Assembly (NCBI GenBank): GCA_034770075.1
Contig: CM068385.1
Span: 71,802,479-71,866,478 of the forward strand
Length of the DNA: 64,000 bases
Direction of reading: 5' to 3'
DNA from: Aralia elata
Taxonomy: Eukaryota; Streptophyta; Magnoliopsida; Apiales; Araliaceae
Below, piece by piece: positions 36,548 to 48,265 of this stretch; the stretch's first letter is position 1, and each line of letters opens with the position of its first letter. Below the pieces are notes generated by a model. The model was not told where the DNA came from and did no database searches. It saw only the letters and a list, made by a program, of their open reading frames with translations. The translations under genes and the position numbers were made by a program.

Positions 36548-37280
36548 TGTAAGATCCCGACTTTATGAAATAAAAGTTTATTATTTTCTTTATGATTATT
36601 CTTCTAAATAGTAAAGTGCTTAATTGCTATAAATGATAGTTAAGGGTGTTATATGCAAATTATCTGATAAATAGTGCATGTCGGGGAATATTCTTTTTGT
36701 CGGGGAATATTCTTTTTGTCGGAGAATATTATATTCGGTATCGTACGACGGCGCCGAAATGGCAATATTGTCAACGATAGTGGGCCCCATTGTCGGATAC
36801 TGAAAACGACAGTATTTGTCAACAGTATTATCACCTGCAACTGTTGAAATACCCGGTAATAAAAAGAATAGTAAAACGCGTTATTCCACAGTAGTACGCG
36901 GTATTTCACAAGCACACGGTGTTGCACAGTATTTTATATTATTGATTCAATAATTGATAAAGCAGCTATTGCACAGTATTTTGTTCAATAATTGTTACAG
37001 TAGCATCTGCATAATACTTTTTATTATTTGTCATGACACTGTAACTTATATTATTTGATATGATATTTTAGCATTATTGACAATGTCTAGAAATTCTGTC
37101 AAGGAAAAAGGTTATTTAATTACGCGCCGTTTATACAGAAGGCCCCCTTTTTCCTGGGAATGATCTGGTTGTCAATATTATAAGTCTATAATATTAACGG
37201 TGAATAATTGTTGAAAGTCTAAAATAGTGTTGATTAAAAATACGTGAAGCGTTTGTTGTAAGTTAACTTATTTTTTTTCT

Positions 37281-37389
37281 GTGGGACCCACACTTTATTT
37301 TGTGGGACCCATAACTATTTGACCGATGGGACCCACAAATTATTTTTGTAGAATAATTTCTTCAGATTTTATTTTTCCGTGGGACCCAC
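37281..37389. promoter_or_regulatory. Four GTGGGACCCAC-type dyads (candidate TCP-factor sites)
   Basis: GTGGGACCCAC at 37281-37291 and 37379-37389, GTGGGACCCAT at 37302-37312, ATGGGACCCAC at 37326-37336. Each full copy satisfies the TCP consensus GGNCCCAC on both strands. They lie 200-310 bases upstream of the TATA box. The right LTR keeps all four (43818-43926). Confidence 0.6.
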
Positions 37390-37587
37390 ATGTCAGTCAA
37401 TAGTAATTACCGTCAGTAAATAGTTAATTTAGTTTTTATTTTACCTTAAGGTTAAAAACCTAAGTAAAAGCATATTCTAAGAATATACTATGGCATAAAG
37501 TATATTAAAAGAATATGCCAAGGGTATAAGAGTAATAAACCAAGAAAATTTGGGAAAAAAACTAAAATGCCCTCACCTTGATTTTCC

Positions 37588-37596
37588 TATAAATAG
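37588..37596 (+). promoter_or_regulatory. TATA box of the left LTR of F
   Basis: TATAAATAG, followed by a pyrimidine-rich leader (CTTCCTCTCTCTCTC at about 37640). The same site is at 44128-44136 in the right LTR. Confidence 0.75.
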
Positions 37597-37869
37597 GGAG
37601 GGTTTGCTTAAGAAAATTTCACACCTTCATTGCTTATACTTCCTCTCTCTCTCTAAATTTCTTGAGTTCTCTTAGTGTGCTAGGCTATTGTGAGTATTTG
37701 TGAGAATACTAGTATTATCCGAAGTTAGTAAACTTCATAGAAAGTAACATTCAGTCACTTGTTAACTAAGGTAGGGAATATCATTTCTTTCATACTTCTA
37801 TATAATATCATTTGCTTTCATGTTCGTAAGTGATATTATACTCATAAAGGTTGTTATTCATTCTATATT

Positions 37870-38150
37870 AATTTGTGGGGATAACCTGTCCGTGCGGTAT
37901 GACGCATGTCTGGTGAATATCCTTTTGTATTCATTCATTATTATTCTATGGGAATAACCTGTAAGTACGAGTGTCGTACCTGGTGAATACCCTCCTGTAT
38001 TCATTCCTTATTAATCTATGGGTATAACATGTCCGTGCGGATTGACGCATGCCTGGTGAATAACCCTTTGTATTCATTACTTATTAATCTGTTGTGAAAA
38101 TAATCTGTCTACGCGAATTATCGCATGACGGGTGAAAATCCATTTGCAGT
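37870..38150 (+). repeat. Four 72-bp hairpin repeats in the F leader
   Basis: ATAA(C/T)(C/A)TGT anchors at 37881, 37953, 38024 and 38100. Each copy carries a stem such as GTACGA-GTG-TCGTAC and, further on, TGAATAC...GTATTCA. It lies downstream of the TATA box, so it should be transcribed. Confidence 0.8.
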
Positions 38151-39336
38151 TTCATATATTCTGTTATACTCGTATAACGTATCATTTCTTTTGTACTCTT
38201 TAAGGGATATCTTTTTCTTTCACATTTCTCCATTTAAGATAAGAAATCTTTGTTTGTTTCCAAAACCTTATTTTTTAAATGGAGAAAATCCCTGAAAATT
38301 AGTAGAATATCTTTAATAGTTTGTGCTTCATCTAATATCTTCTCACTTGAATCTTTTCTATTTCATTTTATATGTTATAGTTGAAGCATGAAAACAATTT
38401 TCTTGAATATCATTCTTGAATTTGACTCCACAATTTTGGTCATCGTGTTGGCAATTTGGTCAATCTTTGATACTGATTAAATTATAAAGCTTTTCTTATC
38501 CTTGATCTCACTGTATCATTATCATCATCCTCATCCTCATACTTAAATTGTGGTGATAGTTCTCTTTGGCCCGTAGTGCAAAGATGAACTGGCGTGACAT
38601 GATTTTTGACCAAACTGTGTATTGGTATTAATCATGACTTTTGGTGTTTACAAACAAAGGCGTATGGTGAAAGTTCTCTTTGGCCCGTAGTGCAAAGATG
38701 AACTGGCGTTTGGCATGATCATGACCGGTGATGTTATAAATAAATATCTTTGGCACGTAGTGCAAAGAGAGGCTGTTGAATATAAACTGTTGATTTGGAT
38801 GTTCATAAACAGGAATTGTTGATTGGTGTTACAGGGATAAAATATTGGTGGTGATCCTTTAATTTATAGAAGATGGTAGATATTATAATCTACTTGACTC
38901 TTCTAATGGATTGTTGGTTCCGCTGCAATTGTTGTTGTTAAACAATTAAAATATCTTTAAATCTCTGATTTAATTCTGTTGAAGACTAAAGATAATTTTT
39001 TATTCTTCATTATCTTAGTCATGATATTTCTTACTGGGCTATTTGTGCTCACCCTTTTCCTTTTTGTTCCATTGTTCTCCTCAGGAAAAGAGAGTGTAGC
39101 GGGGACTAGCCGGGGAATGGAGTGATGGTCCGAGATATTAGAAGTATCTCAATACCTTACTATTAGTGTGACAATAAGTGTATTGAGAATTTAAGATGTA
39201 TTTGTATTGTGTTGTCGTATTTTGCACAACACTTATTAGTTGTAAATGGGAAAATTCATATTTGTATTTGTATTTTGTGGAATGTTATTGGCGACTCAAA
39301 ATGGGTTGTATGGACCTATTTTGGGGGCGTCACAGT

Positions 39337-39348
39337 TGGTATCAGAGC
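39337..39348 (+). other. Primer binding site, initiator tRNA-Met (element F)
   Basis: TGGTATCAGAGC, canonical, two bases after the LTR. Confidence 0.93.
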
Positions 39349-39533
39349 TTAGGGATATGATCTCTGGTAGAGATCTGGGATTAGAACTAGGAGGGGAGAG
39401 ACGAGTAAAATTCTTCGCTAGTGTGTCATACCTAAGCTATTTTTGGTTATTTAAGTAATTGGTTTGGTTATAGGGACAAGATGTTACATGTCTATTTCTT
39501 TAACTAATATTTGTTTTGTGATCACATTTCAGA

Positions 39534-40787
39534 ATGGCATCTGAAAACCAAGAGATTCACTATGAGACCATTGTGGCTGAAAACCAGGAAGCCACAAATA
39601 ATACGGGTGCAAATTCAGAACATCATGATGTTAATCATGATGCTAACAACCGGATGAATGATGAATTTTTTAGGAACTTCATGCAATACCTACAGAACCA
39701 GGCGAGAAGAGCTCCTGTCTACAATACTGGCAGAAACGCTGATAATGTACGGATGGTCACTGCTAAGCAGTTCAAAGAATTGGGACCACCTGAATTTTTC
39801 GGCAAGCCAGATCCACTCAAGGCAGAGACATGGCTTAAACAATTAACAAAGATATTTGATGTACTACGTTGCACGGACGACCAAAAGGTTCCTTTTGCCA
39901 CCTTTATGTTACAAGGAGAAGCGGATCATTGGTGGGAATCTGTGAAACGTACCCATCATTCGGCAATTGAGATGTCTTGGGTCGAGTTCAAGGAATTATT
40001 CAATGAGAAGTATTTTCCGGAAAGTATTCGTCATATGAAGGAGGTAGAATTCATCAAACTGGAACAGAACAACATGACGGTGTCACAGTACGAAGCTAAG
40101 TTCGCCGAGCTGTCGCGTTTTGCATCCCATTTGGTGGAAACTGAGAAACGGATGACACGAATGTTCCTCCGAGGTTTGAAACCAGAGATTCGTAAATATC
40201 TCGTTTCTCATAAAATTTGTATATACGCAGATGCTGTGGATAGGGCTCAAGTAGTGGAGCAGGAAAGAGGACTAGTACAACCAGGAAGCAACACCCAACC
40301 ACGAGAGCAAAATCACGGTAATAATCGTAATGGTGGCAGTAATTATCGAAATAATGATAATCAGCGAGGAGGGAATCACAACACCGGAAATGGTAACCAC
40401 TTCGGTGGTAATCCTGGCCCGGATAACAGAAGGAGTGAGTCAAGTGGCAATAATTCCAAGAAGAGGAGATTCAACAACAACCATGGAAAGACACCAACGT
40501 CAGCACCAGCACCAGTACCAGTTTCGAAGGAAGGAGAACGACCACCTGTAAGATGTTTCAGGTGTGGGAAAGAAGGACACATCAGTCCCAATTGTACACA
40601 ATCGCCATCCCAAGTATGTTACAATTGTGGAAAGGAAGGCCATATAGCTCGCTTTTGTCATGCGGCGAAGTCAAGTCCAGTTGCGATGATGACACCGAAG
40701 GCGGTCACGGACAAGTCAAAGTCTGTGGTCCAGGGGAGAGCTTTTGTTGTGACGTCACAAAAAGCGCAGAATTCGAACGAGGGGTAA
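39534..40787 (+). CDS. gag of element F
   Basis: 417 codons, intact. Residues about 85-190 form the Ty3 gag capsid region (ETWLKQLTKIFDVLRC, MLQGEADHWWESV, YFPESIRHMKEVEF, MTVSQYEAKFAELSRFA). An Asn/Gly-rich linker follows at 255-310. Two CCHC zinc knuckles follow: CFRCGKEGHISPNC at 341-354 and CYNCGKEGHIARFC at 362-375. The ATG follows TCACATTTCAGA, an acceptor-like context. It packages RNA in the particle. The next domain, protease, is in the +1 frame; in most plant chromoviruses gag-pol is one frame, so a one-base change near the GGGG at 40783-40786 is likely. The second partial copy at 46065 begins MTSENQE instead of MASENQE. Confidence 0.93.
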   Translation: MASENQEIHYETIVAENQEATNNTGANSEHHDVNHDANNRMNDEFFRNFMQYLQNQARRAPVYNTGRNADNVRMVTAKQFKELGPPEFFGKPDPLKAETWLKQLTKIFDVLRCTDDQKVPFATFMLQGEADHWWESVKRTHHSAIEMSWVEFKELFNEKYFPESIRHMKEVEFIKLEQNNMTVSQYEAKFAELSRFASHLVETEKRMTRMFLRGLKPEIRKYLVSHKICIYADAVDRAQVVEQERGLVQPGSNTQPREQNHGNNRNGGSNYRNNDNQRGGNHNTGNGNHFGGNPGPDNRRSESSGNNSKKRRFNNNHGKTPTSAPAPVPVSKEGERPPVRCFRCGKEGHISPNCTQSPSQVCYNCGKEGHIARFCHAAKSSPVAMMTPKAVTDKSKSVVQGRAFVVTSQKAQNSNEG

Positions 40788-42321
40788 ACTACTTATTAAC
40801 TCTTATGAAGTCTATGCCTTATTAGATACTGGTTCTACCCACTCTTTTATTTCACCAACATGTGCTCAACGCTTGAATTTGACTCCTGAAGAATTAGATT
40901 TTGACTTATCTGTCGAAACACCATTAGCGCAAACATTCGTTACATCTACGGTCTATAAATCTTGCCTTGTTCAAATCGGCACCCTCACATTACCTGTTGA
41001 TCTTATCTCCTTGAACATGCATGAATTTGATGTGATTTTAGGAATTGATTGGTTAACTGTTCATCATGCTAAAATTGATTGCTTTCATAAGGTCATTAGT
41101 TTTCATATTCCTAATCAACCTATTATGCGAATTCAAGCAACCAAACCATTGAAATCAATAACCATCATTTCGAGTCACAAAGCCATTCGTTTATTGAAAA
41201 ACGGATGTCAAGCCTTCTTAGCCCATATAACGGATTTAAATAAAAGTACGTCAGATTTGAAAAATATTTCTGTTGTTAATGAGTTCTCTGACGTATTTCC
41301 CGAAGAACTTCCTGGCCTACCCCCAGACCGTGAAATTGAATTTTGTATCGACCTTGAACCCGGTACGAAACCTATTTCCAAAACCCCATATCGAATGGCT
41401 CCTATTGAACTTCAAGAGTTAAAAGTCCAACTACAGGAGTTGTTAGACAGCGGTTTCATACGTCCGAGTACATCGCCTTGGGGTGCTCCTGTTTTATTCG
41501 TAAAGAAGAAAGACGGGAGTATGAGACTTTGCATTGACTATCGGGAGTTAAACCATGTCACCATCAAAAATAGGTACCCGTTTACCCATCGCATTGATGA
41601 CCTGTTCGACCAGTTACAAGGTGCTCAATTCTTTTCAAAGATCGATCTTCGTTCTGGATATCATCAGTTGAAAGTTAAAGCTGATGACATTCCAAAGACT
41701 GCCTTCAGAACTCGGTACGGGCATTATGAATTCCTAGTCATGTCTTTTGGATTGACTAATGCTCCTGCTGCTTTCATGGATATGATGAACCGGATATTCA
41801 AGGAATATTTGGATCATTTCGTGGTTGTCTTCATTGATGACATTCTCATATATTCTAAAAGTCGTGAAGATCATGAGCAACACTTGAGGCTGATACTCCA
41901 AAAACATCGTGAAAACAAGTTATATGCTAAGTTGAAGAAATGTGAATTCTGGCTTGAGGAAGTTGCATTCCTTGGTCACTTGGTTTCTAAAGAAGGAATC
42001 TCGGTTGACCCGGCAAAGATTGAAGCAGTATCAAATTGGGAACAACCCAAGTCAGTAACCGAAGTACGAAGCTTTCTGGGTCTAGCTGGTTATTATCGGA
42101 GATTCGTAAAAGGATTTTCTCGAATAGCCATTCCATTAACTCAACTGACTCGGAAAAGCACAACATTCAAATGGAGCGAAGAATGTGAGAAGAGTTTTCA
42201 AGAACTCAAAAGAAGGCTCATTTCAGCACCTATATTGGCAATACCATCAGGATCGGAAGGATTTGTCATCTACAGCGACGCTTCAAGCAAAGGACTATTC
42301 AAACCCTTGAAGACCTATTAA
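40753..42321 (+). pseudogene. Protease, RT and start of RNase H of element F
   Basis: Open from the TGA at 40750 to 42321. Protease active site ALLDTGSTHSFISP (Asp codon at 40825). RT motifs follow in order: VLFVKKKDGSMRLCIDYREL, FSKIDLRSGYHQ, YEFLVMSFGLTNAPAAFM, and the catalytic VVFIDDILIYS (FIDD, 41830-41841), then FLGHLVSKEGISVDP. RNase H begins FVIYSDASSKGL and then breaks at 42289-42297, where the sequence jumps to the integrase tail in another frame. RT looks complete; RNase H is lost. The frame is +1 relative to gag. Confidence 0.92.
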
Positions 42322-43073
42322 GACTCTGTGTACTAGACTTCAAAGGAAGTTGGGACAAATACTTGCCATTGGTGGAATTCTCTTACAATAACAGTTATCA
42401 AGCAAGTATAGGCATGGCTCCCTTCGAGGCGTTGTATGGACGAAGGTGTCGATCTCCAGCATGTTGGGATGAAGTAGGTGAGGCAAAATTGTTGGGACCC
42501 GAGTTGATACGTATGACTACGGAAAAGATCCAAATGATCCGGCAACGTATAAAAACAGCTCAAGATCGACAAAAGAGTTATGTCGATCTTCATCGAAGAG
42601 ACGAAGAATTCAATGTCGGGGATCATGTATTTTTACGTGTTGCTCCGTGGAAAGGTGTTATGCGATTCGGAAAGAGAGGAAAGCTTAACCCTCGATTTAT
42701 CGGTCCATTTGAAATCCTCGACCGAGTAGGAACTGTGGCCTACAGACTCGCTTTACCGCCAAGCATGTCTCGTGTTCATAATGTTTTTCACATATCCATG
42801 CTACGTAAATATGTGAAAGATCCAAACCACATTATTGAGTTGGAACCAGACGAGATAACAGAGGATTTGACGTACGAAGAGGTACCTGTCAAGATCTTGG
42901 ATAAGAAGGAACAGATTCTACGATCAAAGGTTATACCTCAAGTCAAAGTTTTATGGAGAAACCATGATATTGAGGAAATGACCTGGGAGTTAGAATCTGA
43001 AATGAGAGCAAGGTATCCTCACCTCTTCGAAATGCCAGGTACGTACGTCAATTTCGAGGACGAAATTTCATAA
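42294..43073 (+). pseudogene. Integrase C-terminus and chromodomain of element F
   Basis: The frame reads IQTLEDLLR, LPLVEFSYNNSYQASIGMAP, then FEALYGRRCRSP. This is the end of the integrase core and the start of its C-terminal domain. GPFEILDRVGTVAYRLALP and SRVHNVFHISMLRKY follow. The end (VKVLWRNHDIEEMTWELE, then NFEDEIS) is a chromodomain of the Tekay type, which in this family guides insertion into heterochromatin. The zinc finger and most of the DDE core are deleted. The polypurine tract AAGGAGGGGAGA lies at 43073-43084. Confidence 0.92.
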
Positions 43074-43084
43074 GGAGGGGAGAT

Positions 43085-45865
43085 TGTAAGATCCCGACTT
43101 TATGAAATAAAAGTTTATTATTTTCTTTATGATTATTCTTCTAAATAGTAAAGTGCTTAATTGCTATAAATGATAGTTAAGGGTGTTATATGCAAATTAT
43201 CTGATAAATAGTGCATGTCGGGGAATATTCTTTTTGTCGGGGAATATTCTTTTTGTCGGAGAATATTATATTCGGTATCGTACGACGGCGCCGAAATGGC
43301 AATATTGTCAACGATAGTGGGCCCCATTGTCGGATACTGAAAACGACAGTATTTGTCAACAGTATTATCACCTGCAACTGTTGAAATACCCGATAATAAA
43401 AAGAATAGTAAAACGCGTTATTCCACAGTAGTACGCGGTATTTCACAAGCACACGGTGTTGCACAATATTTTATATTATTGATTCAATAATTGATAAAGC
43501 AGCTATTGCACAGTATTTTGTTCAATAATTGTTACAGTAGCATCTGCATAATACTTTTTATTATTTGTCATGACACTGTAACTTATATTATTTGATATGA
43601 TATTTTAGCATTATTGACAATGTCTAGAAATTCTGTCAAGGAAAAAGGTTATTTAATTACGCGCCGTTTATACGGAAGGCCCCCTTTTTCCTGGAAATGA
43701 TCTGGTTGTCAATATTATAAGTCTATAATATTAACGGTGAATAATTGTTGAAAGTCTAAAATAGTGTTGATTAAAAATACGTGAAGCGTTTGTTGTAAGT
43801 TAACTTATTTTTTTTCTGTGGGACCCACACTTTATTTCGTGGGACCCATAACTATTTGACCGATGGGACCCACAAATTATTTTTGTAGAATAATTTCTTC
43901 AGATTTTATTTTTCCGTGGGACCCACATGTCAGTCAATAGTAATTACCGTCAGTAAATAGTTAATTTAGTTTTTATTTTACCTTAAGGTTAAAAACCTAA
44001 GTAAAAGCATATTCTAAGAATATACTATGGCATAAAGTATATTAAAAGAATATGCCAAGGGTATTATAAGAGTAATAAACCAAGAAAATTTGGGAAAAAA
44101 ACTAAAATGCCCTCACCTTGATTTTCCTATAAATAGGGAGGGTTTGCTTAAGAAAATTTCACACCTTCATTGCTTATACTTCCTCTCTCTCTCTAAATTT
44201 CTTGAGTTCTCTTAGTGTGCTAGGCTATTGTGAGTATTTGTGAGAATACTAGTATTATCCGAAGTTAGTAAACTTCATAGAAAGTAACATTCAGTCACTT
44301 GTTAACTAAGGTAGGGAATATCATTTCTTTCATACTTCTATATAATATCATTTGCTTTCATGTTCGTAAGTGATATTATACTCATAAAGGTTGTTATTCA
44401 TTCTATATTAATTTGTGGGGATAACCTGTCCGTGCGGTATGAGGCATGCCTGGTGAATATCCTTTTGTATTCATTCCTTATTATTCTATGGGAATAAGCT
44501 GTAAGTACGAGTGTCGTACCTGGTGAATACCCTTCTGTATTCATTCCTTATTAATCTATGGGTATAACCTGTCCGTGCGGATTGACGCATGCCTGGTGAA
44601 TAACCCTTTGTATTCGTTACTTATTAATCTGTTGTGAAAATAATCTGTCTACGCGAATTATCGCATGACGGGTGAAAATCCATTTGCAGTTTCATATATT
44701 CTGTTATACTCGTATAACGTATCATTTCTTTTGTACTCTTTAAGGGATATCTTTTTCTTTCACATTTCTCCATTTAAGATAAGAAATCTTTGTTTGTTTC
44801 CAAAACCTTATTTTTAAATGGAGAAAATCTCTGAAAATTAGTAGAATATCTTTAATAGTTTGTGCTTCATCTAATATCTTCTCACTTGAATCTTTCTATT
44901 TCATTTTATATGTTATAGTTGAAGCATGAAACAATTTCTTGAATATCATTCTTGAATTTGACTCCACAATTTGGTCATCGTGTTGGCAATTTAATCAATC
45001 TTTGATACTGATTAAATTATAAAGCTTTTCGTATCCTTGATCTCACTGTATCATTATCATCATCCTCATCCTCATACTTAAATTGTGGTGATAGTTCTCT
45101 TTGGCCCGTAGTGCAAAGATGAACTGGCGTGACATGATTTTGACCAAACTGTGTATTGGTATTATCATGATTTTTGGTGTTACAAACAAAGGCGTATGGT
45201 GAAAGTTCTCTTTGGCCCGTAGTGCAAAGATGAACTGGCGTTTGGCATGATCATGACCGGTGATGTTACAAATAAATATCTTTGGCACGTAGTGCAAAGA
45301 GAGGCTGTTGAATATAAACTGTTGATTTGGATGTTCATAAACAGGAATTGTTGATTGGTGTTACAGGGATAAAATATTGGTGGTGATCCTTTAATTTATA
45401 GAAGATGGTAGATATTATAATCTACTTGACTCTTCTAATGGATTGTTGGTTCCGCTGCAATTGTTGTTGTTAAACAATTAAAATATCTTTAAATCTCTGA
45501 TTTAATTCTGTTGAAGACTAAAGATAATTTTTATTCTTCATTATCTTAGTCATGATATTTCTTACTGGGCTATTTGTGCTCACCCTTTTTCTTTTTGTTC
45601 CATTGTTCTTCTCAGGAAAAGAGAGTGTAGCGGGGACTAGCCGGGGAATGGAGTGATGGTCCGAGATATTAGAAGTGTCTCAATACCTTACTATTAGTGT
45701 GACAATAAGTGTATTGAGAATTTAAGACGTATTTGTATTGTGTTGTCGTATTTTGCACAACACTTATTAGTTGTAAATGGGAAAATTCATATTTGTATTT
45801 GTATTTTGTGGAATGTTATTGGCGACTCAAAATGGGTTGTATGGACCTATTTTGGGGGCGTCACA
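43085..45865 (+). repeat. Second LTR of element F (2.78 kb)
   Basis: Nearly identical to 36548-39334, with scattered single-base differences and a few indels. It contains the same dyads (43818-43926), TATA box (44128-44136) and hairpin repeats (about 44410-44690). Confidence 0.93.
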
Positions 45866-46064
45866 GTTGGTATCAGAGCTTAGGGATATGATCTCTGGTA
45901 GAGATCTGGGATTAGAACTAGGAGGGGAGAGACGAGTAAAATCCTTCGCTAGTGTGTCCTACCTAAGCTATTTTTGGTTATTTAAGTAATTGGTTTTGTT
46001 ATAGGGACAAGATGTTGCATGTCTATTTCTTTAACTAATATTTGTTTTGTGATCACATTTCAGA

Positions 46065-46472
46065 ATGACATCTGAAAACCAAGAGATTCACTATGAGACC
46101 ATTGTGGCTGAAAACCAGGAAGCCACAAATAATACGGGTGCAAATTCAGAACATCATGATGTTAATCATGATGCTAACAACCGGATGAATGATGAATTTT
46201 TTAGGAACTTCATGCAATACCTACAGAACCAGGCGAGAAGAGCTCCTGTCTACAATACTGGCAGAAACGCTGATAATGTACGGATGGTCACTGCTAAGCA
46301 GTTCAAAGAATTGGGACCACCTGAATTTTTCGGCAAGCCAGATCCACTCAAGGCAGAGTCATGGCTTAAACAATTAACAAAGATATTTGATGTACTACGT
46401 TGCACGGACGACCAAAAGGTTCCTTTTGCCACCTTGAAAGAGGATAAAGTAAAGGTTAACTTGAAAACCTAG
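46065..46472 (+). pseudogene. Second, truncated gag of element F
   Basis: Preceded by its own primer site (45868-45879) and leader. The first 123 residues equal F gag up to VPFAT. It then runs at about 46434 into element C sequence (LKEDKVKVNLKT, stop). The capsid region is incomplete and both zinc knuckles are missing. Confidence 0.9.
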
Positions 46473-46669
46473 TTCTGGTAGATAGAATGAGCAGAGATTA
46501 GTATGTTGTAATTTTGAGGACGAAATTCTTAGAAGAAAGGGTGAATGTGATGACCCCAAAATTTATGAGACTTGTAAATAAGATCTTGAATAAATAAATA
46601 GAGGAGTAGAAGGAATAGAGATTACTATGCCTTAATTTCGAGGACGAAATTCTTAGAAGAATGGACGAA
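46435..46669 (+). other. 3' internal end of element C with a duplicated tail
   Basis: Contains two copies of GAGGACGAAATTCTTAGAAG about 128 bases apart. The first is followed by TGTGATGACCCC, which looks like an LTR start; the second leads into the real LTR at 46670. Confidence 0.75.
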
Positions 46670-47818
46670 TGTAATATCCTAAATATTTAAAAATTTTGAA
46701 ATAAGAATTTAATAAATAAAATTCTTATTAAGAGATAAAGTAGATTTGGATACATATATATATATATATATATATGTATTTCATATAATGTGAAGTATGT
46801 GATTTTGCGTTATGGACTAAATGTGTGTATATATAGATGTGAAATATATACATATATTGGAAAAAAATAGATTTAATATTTAATTAAATCATTAAAAAAA
46901 ATGGATGGAATTTAATTAATTTATATTAATTAATTGAGATTAGGTGAAAAATTATATTATGAAATAATATAATTTGAATATTTAGTCTTGAACGGTAATA
47001 GATTTATTATGAATTTCATAAATGAGTTTATTAATTCACTTACATAAAAGAGTGAATTAATGTATGTACTTTATTTTATTAAAATGAGGTAGTAAAATTA
47101 AACTCCTTGTTTTAATATATTACAAACAAATGTAATATATTTATGAAATAATTTAATATATTATATATGAATGTAATATATTTGTGTAATGGCTTAATAT
47201 ATATATTTTTCCCAACAAATATAATTCAAATATGTAATGAGTTAATTAATTCACTAATTGAAAAGTCATGGATTAATATATTGATTAATTGAATAAAGAA
47301 AGTTATTTTCTTTTATTCAAGTTATTGATGAGAATTATGAATAATGATATAATATTATATATCATATGGAGGTGAATTACAAGTATGGGGTAAAGGACCA
47401 ATATTTATTAAATAAATATTGGAGGTCAAATTAGCAAATTAAATTTATATTTAATTTACGGCTAAATATATTAATTTAATAAATGATTACATAAATTGTT
47501 TGAAACAATTTATGGATGGAAGGAAATGGTTAAAATTTAATTATACAATAATGATTGTATAAATTAAATGAGTTAATTAAAATAACTAATGGAATGAATA
47601 TTAATTATTTAAATAGTTATTTCGTTGCATAAAAAGTGTTAAATCAAATTATGGAGTTAACCCATAATTAGTGAAATGAATTTATACGTAGTTTATAAAT
47701 GTATAGATTAATAGAATATGTTATTATAAACAATACATATATTGAAACAAATAAAATTATTCATATTAGTAATTATATGAATTAATGAGTATAATTATAT
47801 TTCATGTGGTAGTATGTA

Positions 47819-47867
<49 letters not shown>

Positions 47868-48218
47868 GATGTATATGTATATGGGTAGTGTATATAAGTG
47901 TGCATATATATACAAGTAACAAATGAAAGAGTGGTAGGAATTAATACATCATTTCGGCAGCCTTGTGGGAAGAAATGATAAGTGTTTTCACAAGCCAAGA
48001 GATATAACCCAAGTGTAGATTAAAGTGGGGACCACAAGTATCTTACTAATATATTTATATTTATACATAAACTTTTTCAGTAGTCTTATGTGACTTAATA
48101 AGAAGTGAATTCATAAACTATTGTTGGTTGTCATTGTGCAAGTGGGTTAAGCCAATTTCGGCTTAGTCCCAATGTGAAAAAATGAAGAAGTGACTACTTA
48201 AGCCAATGAGATGGAAGT

Positions 48219-48265
<47 letters not shown>

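Larger units (their letters stand above)
36548..39334 (+). repeat. Left LTR of element F (2.79 kb)
   Basis: Runs TGTAAGATCCC to GGCGTCACA. Holds a triple GTCGGGGAATATT-type repeat (36678-36730), four TCP-type dyads (37281-37389), a TATA box (37588) and a four-copy hairpin repeat (about 37870-38150). Also three GTAGTGCAAAGA repeats at 38560-38770. Confidence 0.93.
36548..46434 (+). mobile_element. Element F: Tekay-type Ty3 chromovirus, rearranged
   Basis: The order is LTR (36548-39334), gag-pol with an internal deletion, polypurine tract, LTR (43085-45865), then a second primer site, leader and truncated gag (45866-46434). This equals LTR-internal-LTR-internal with no right-hand LTR. The parent was probably a tandem array or a recombination product whose right end was deleted into element C sequence. 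Confidence 0.88.

Noticed and set aside
36649..36927. 92-codon minus-strand frame repeated at 43186-43464
   Set aside because: Lies in LTR U3 of element F and is preserved only because the LTRs are nearly identical; no motif.
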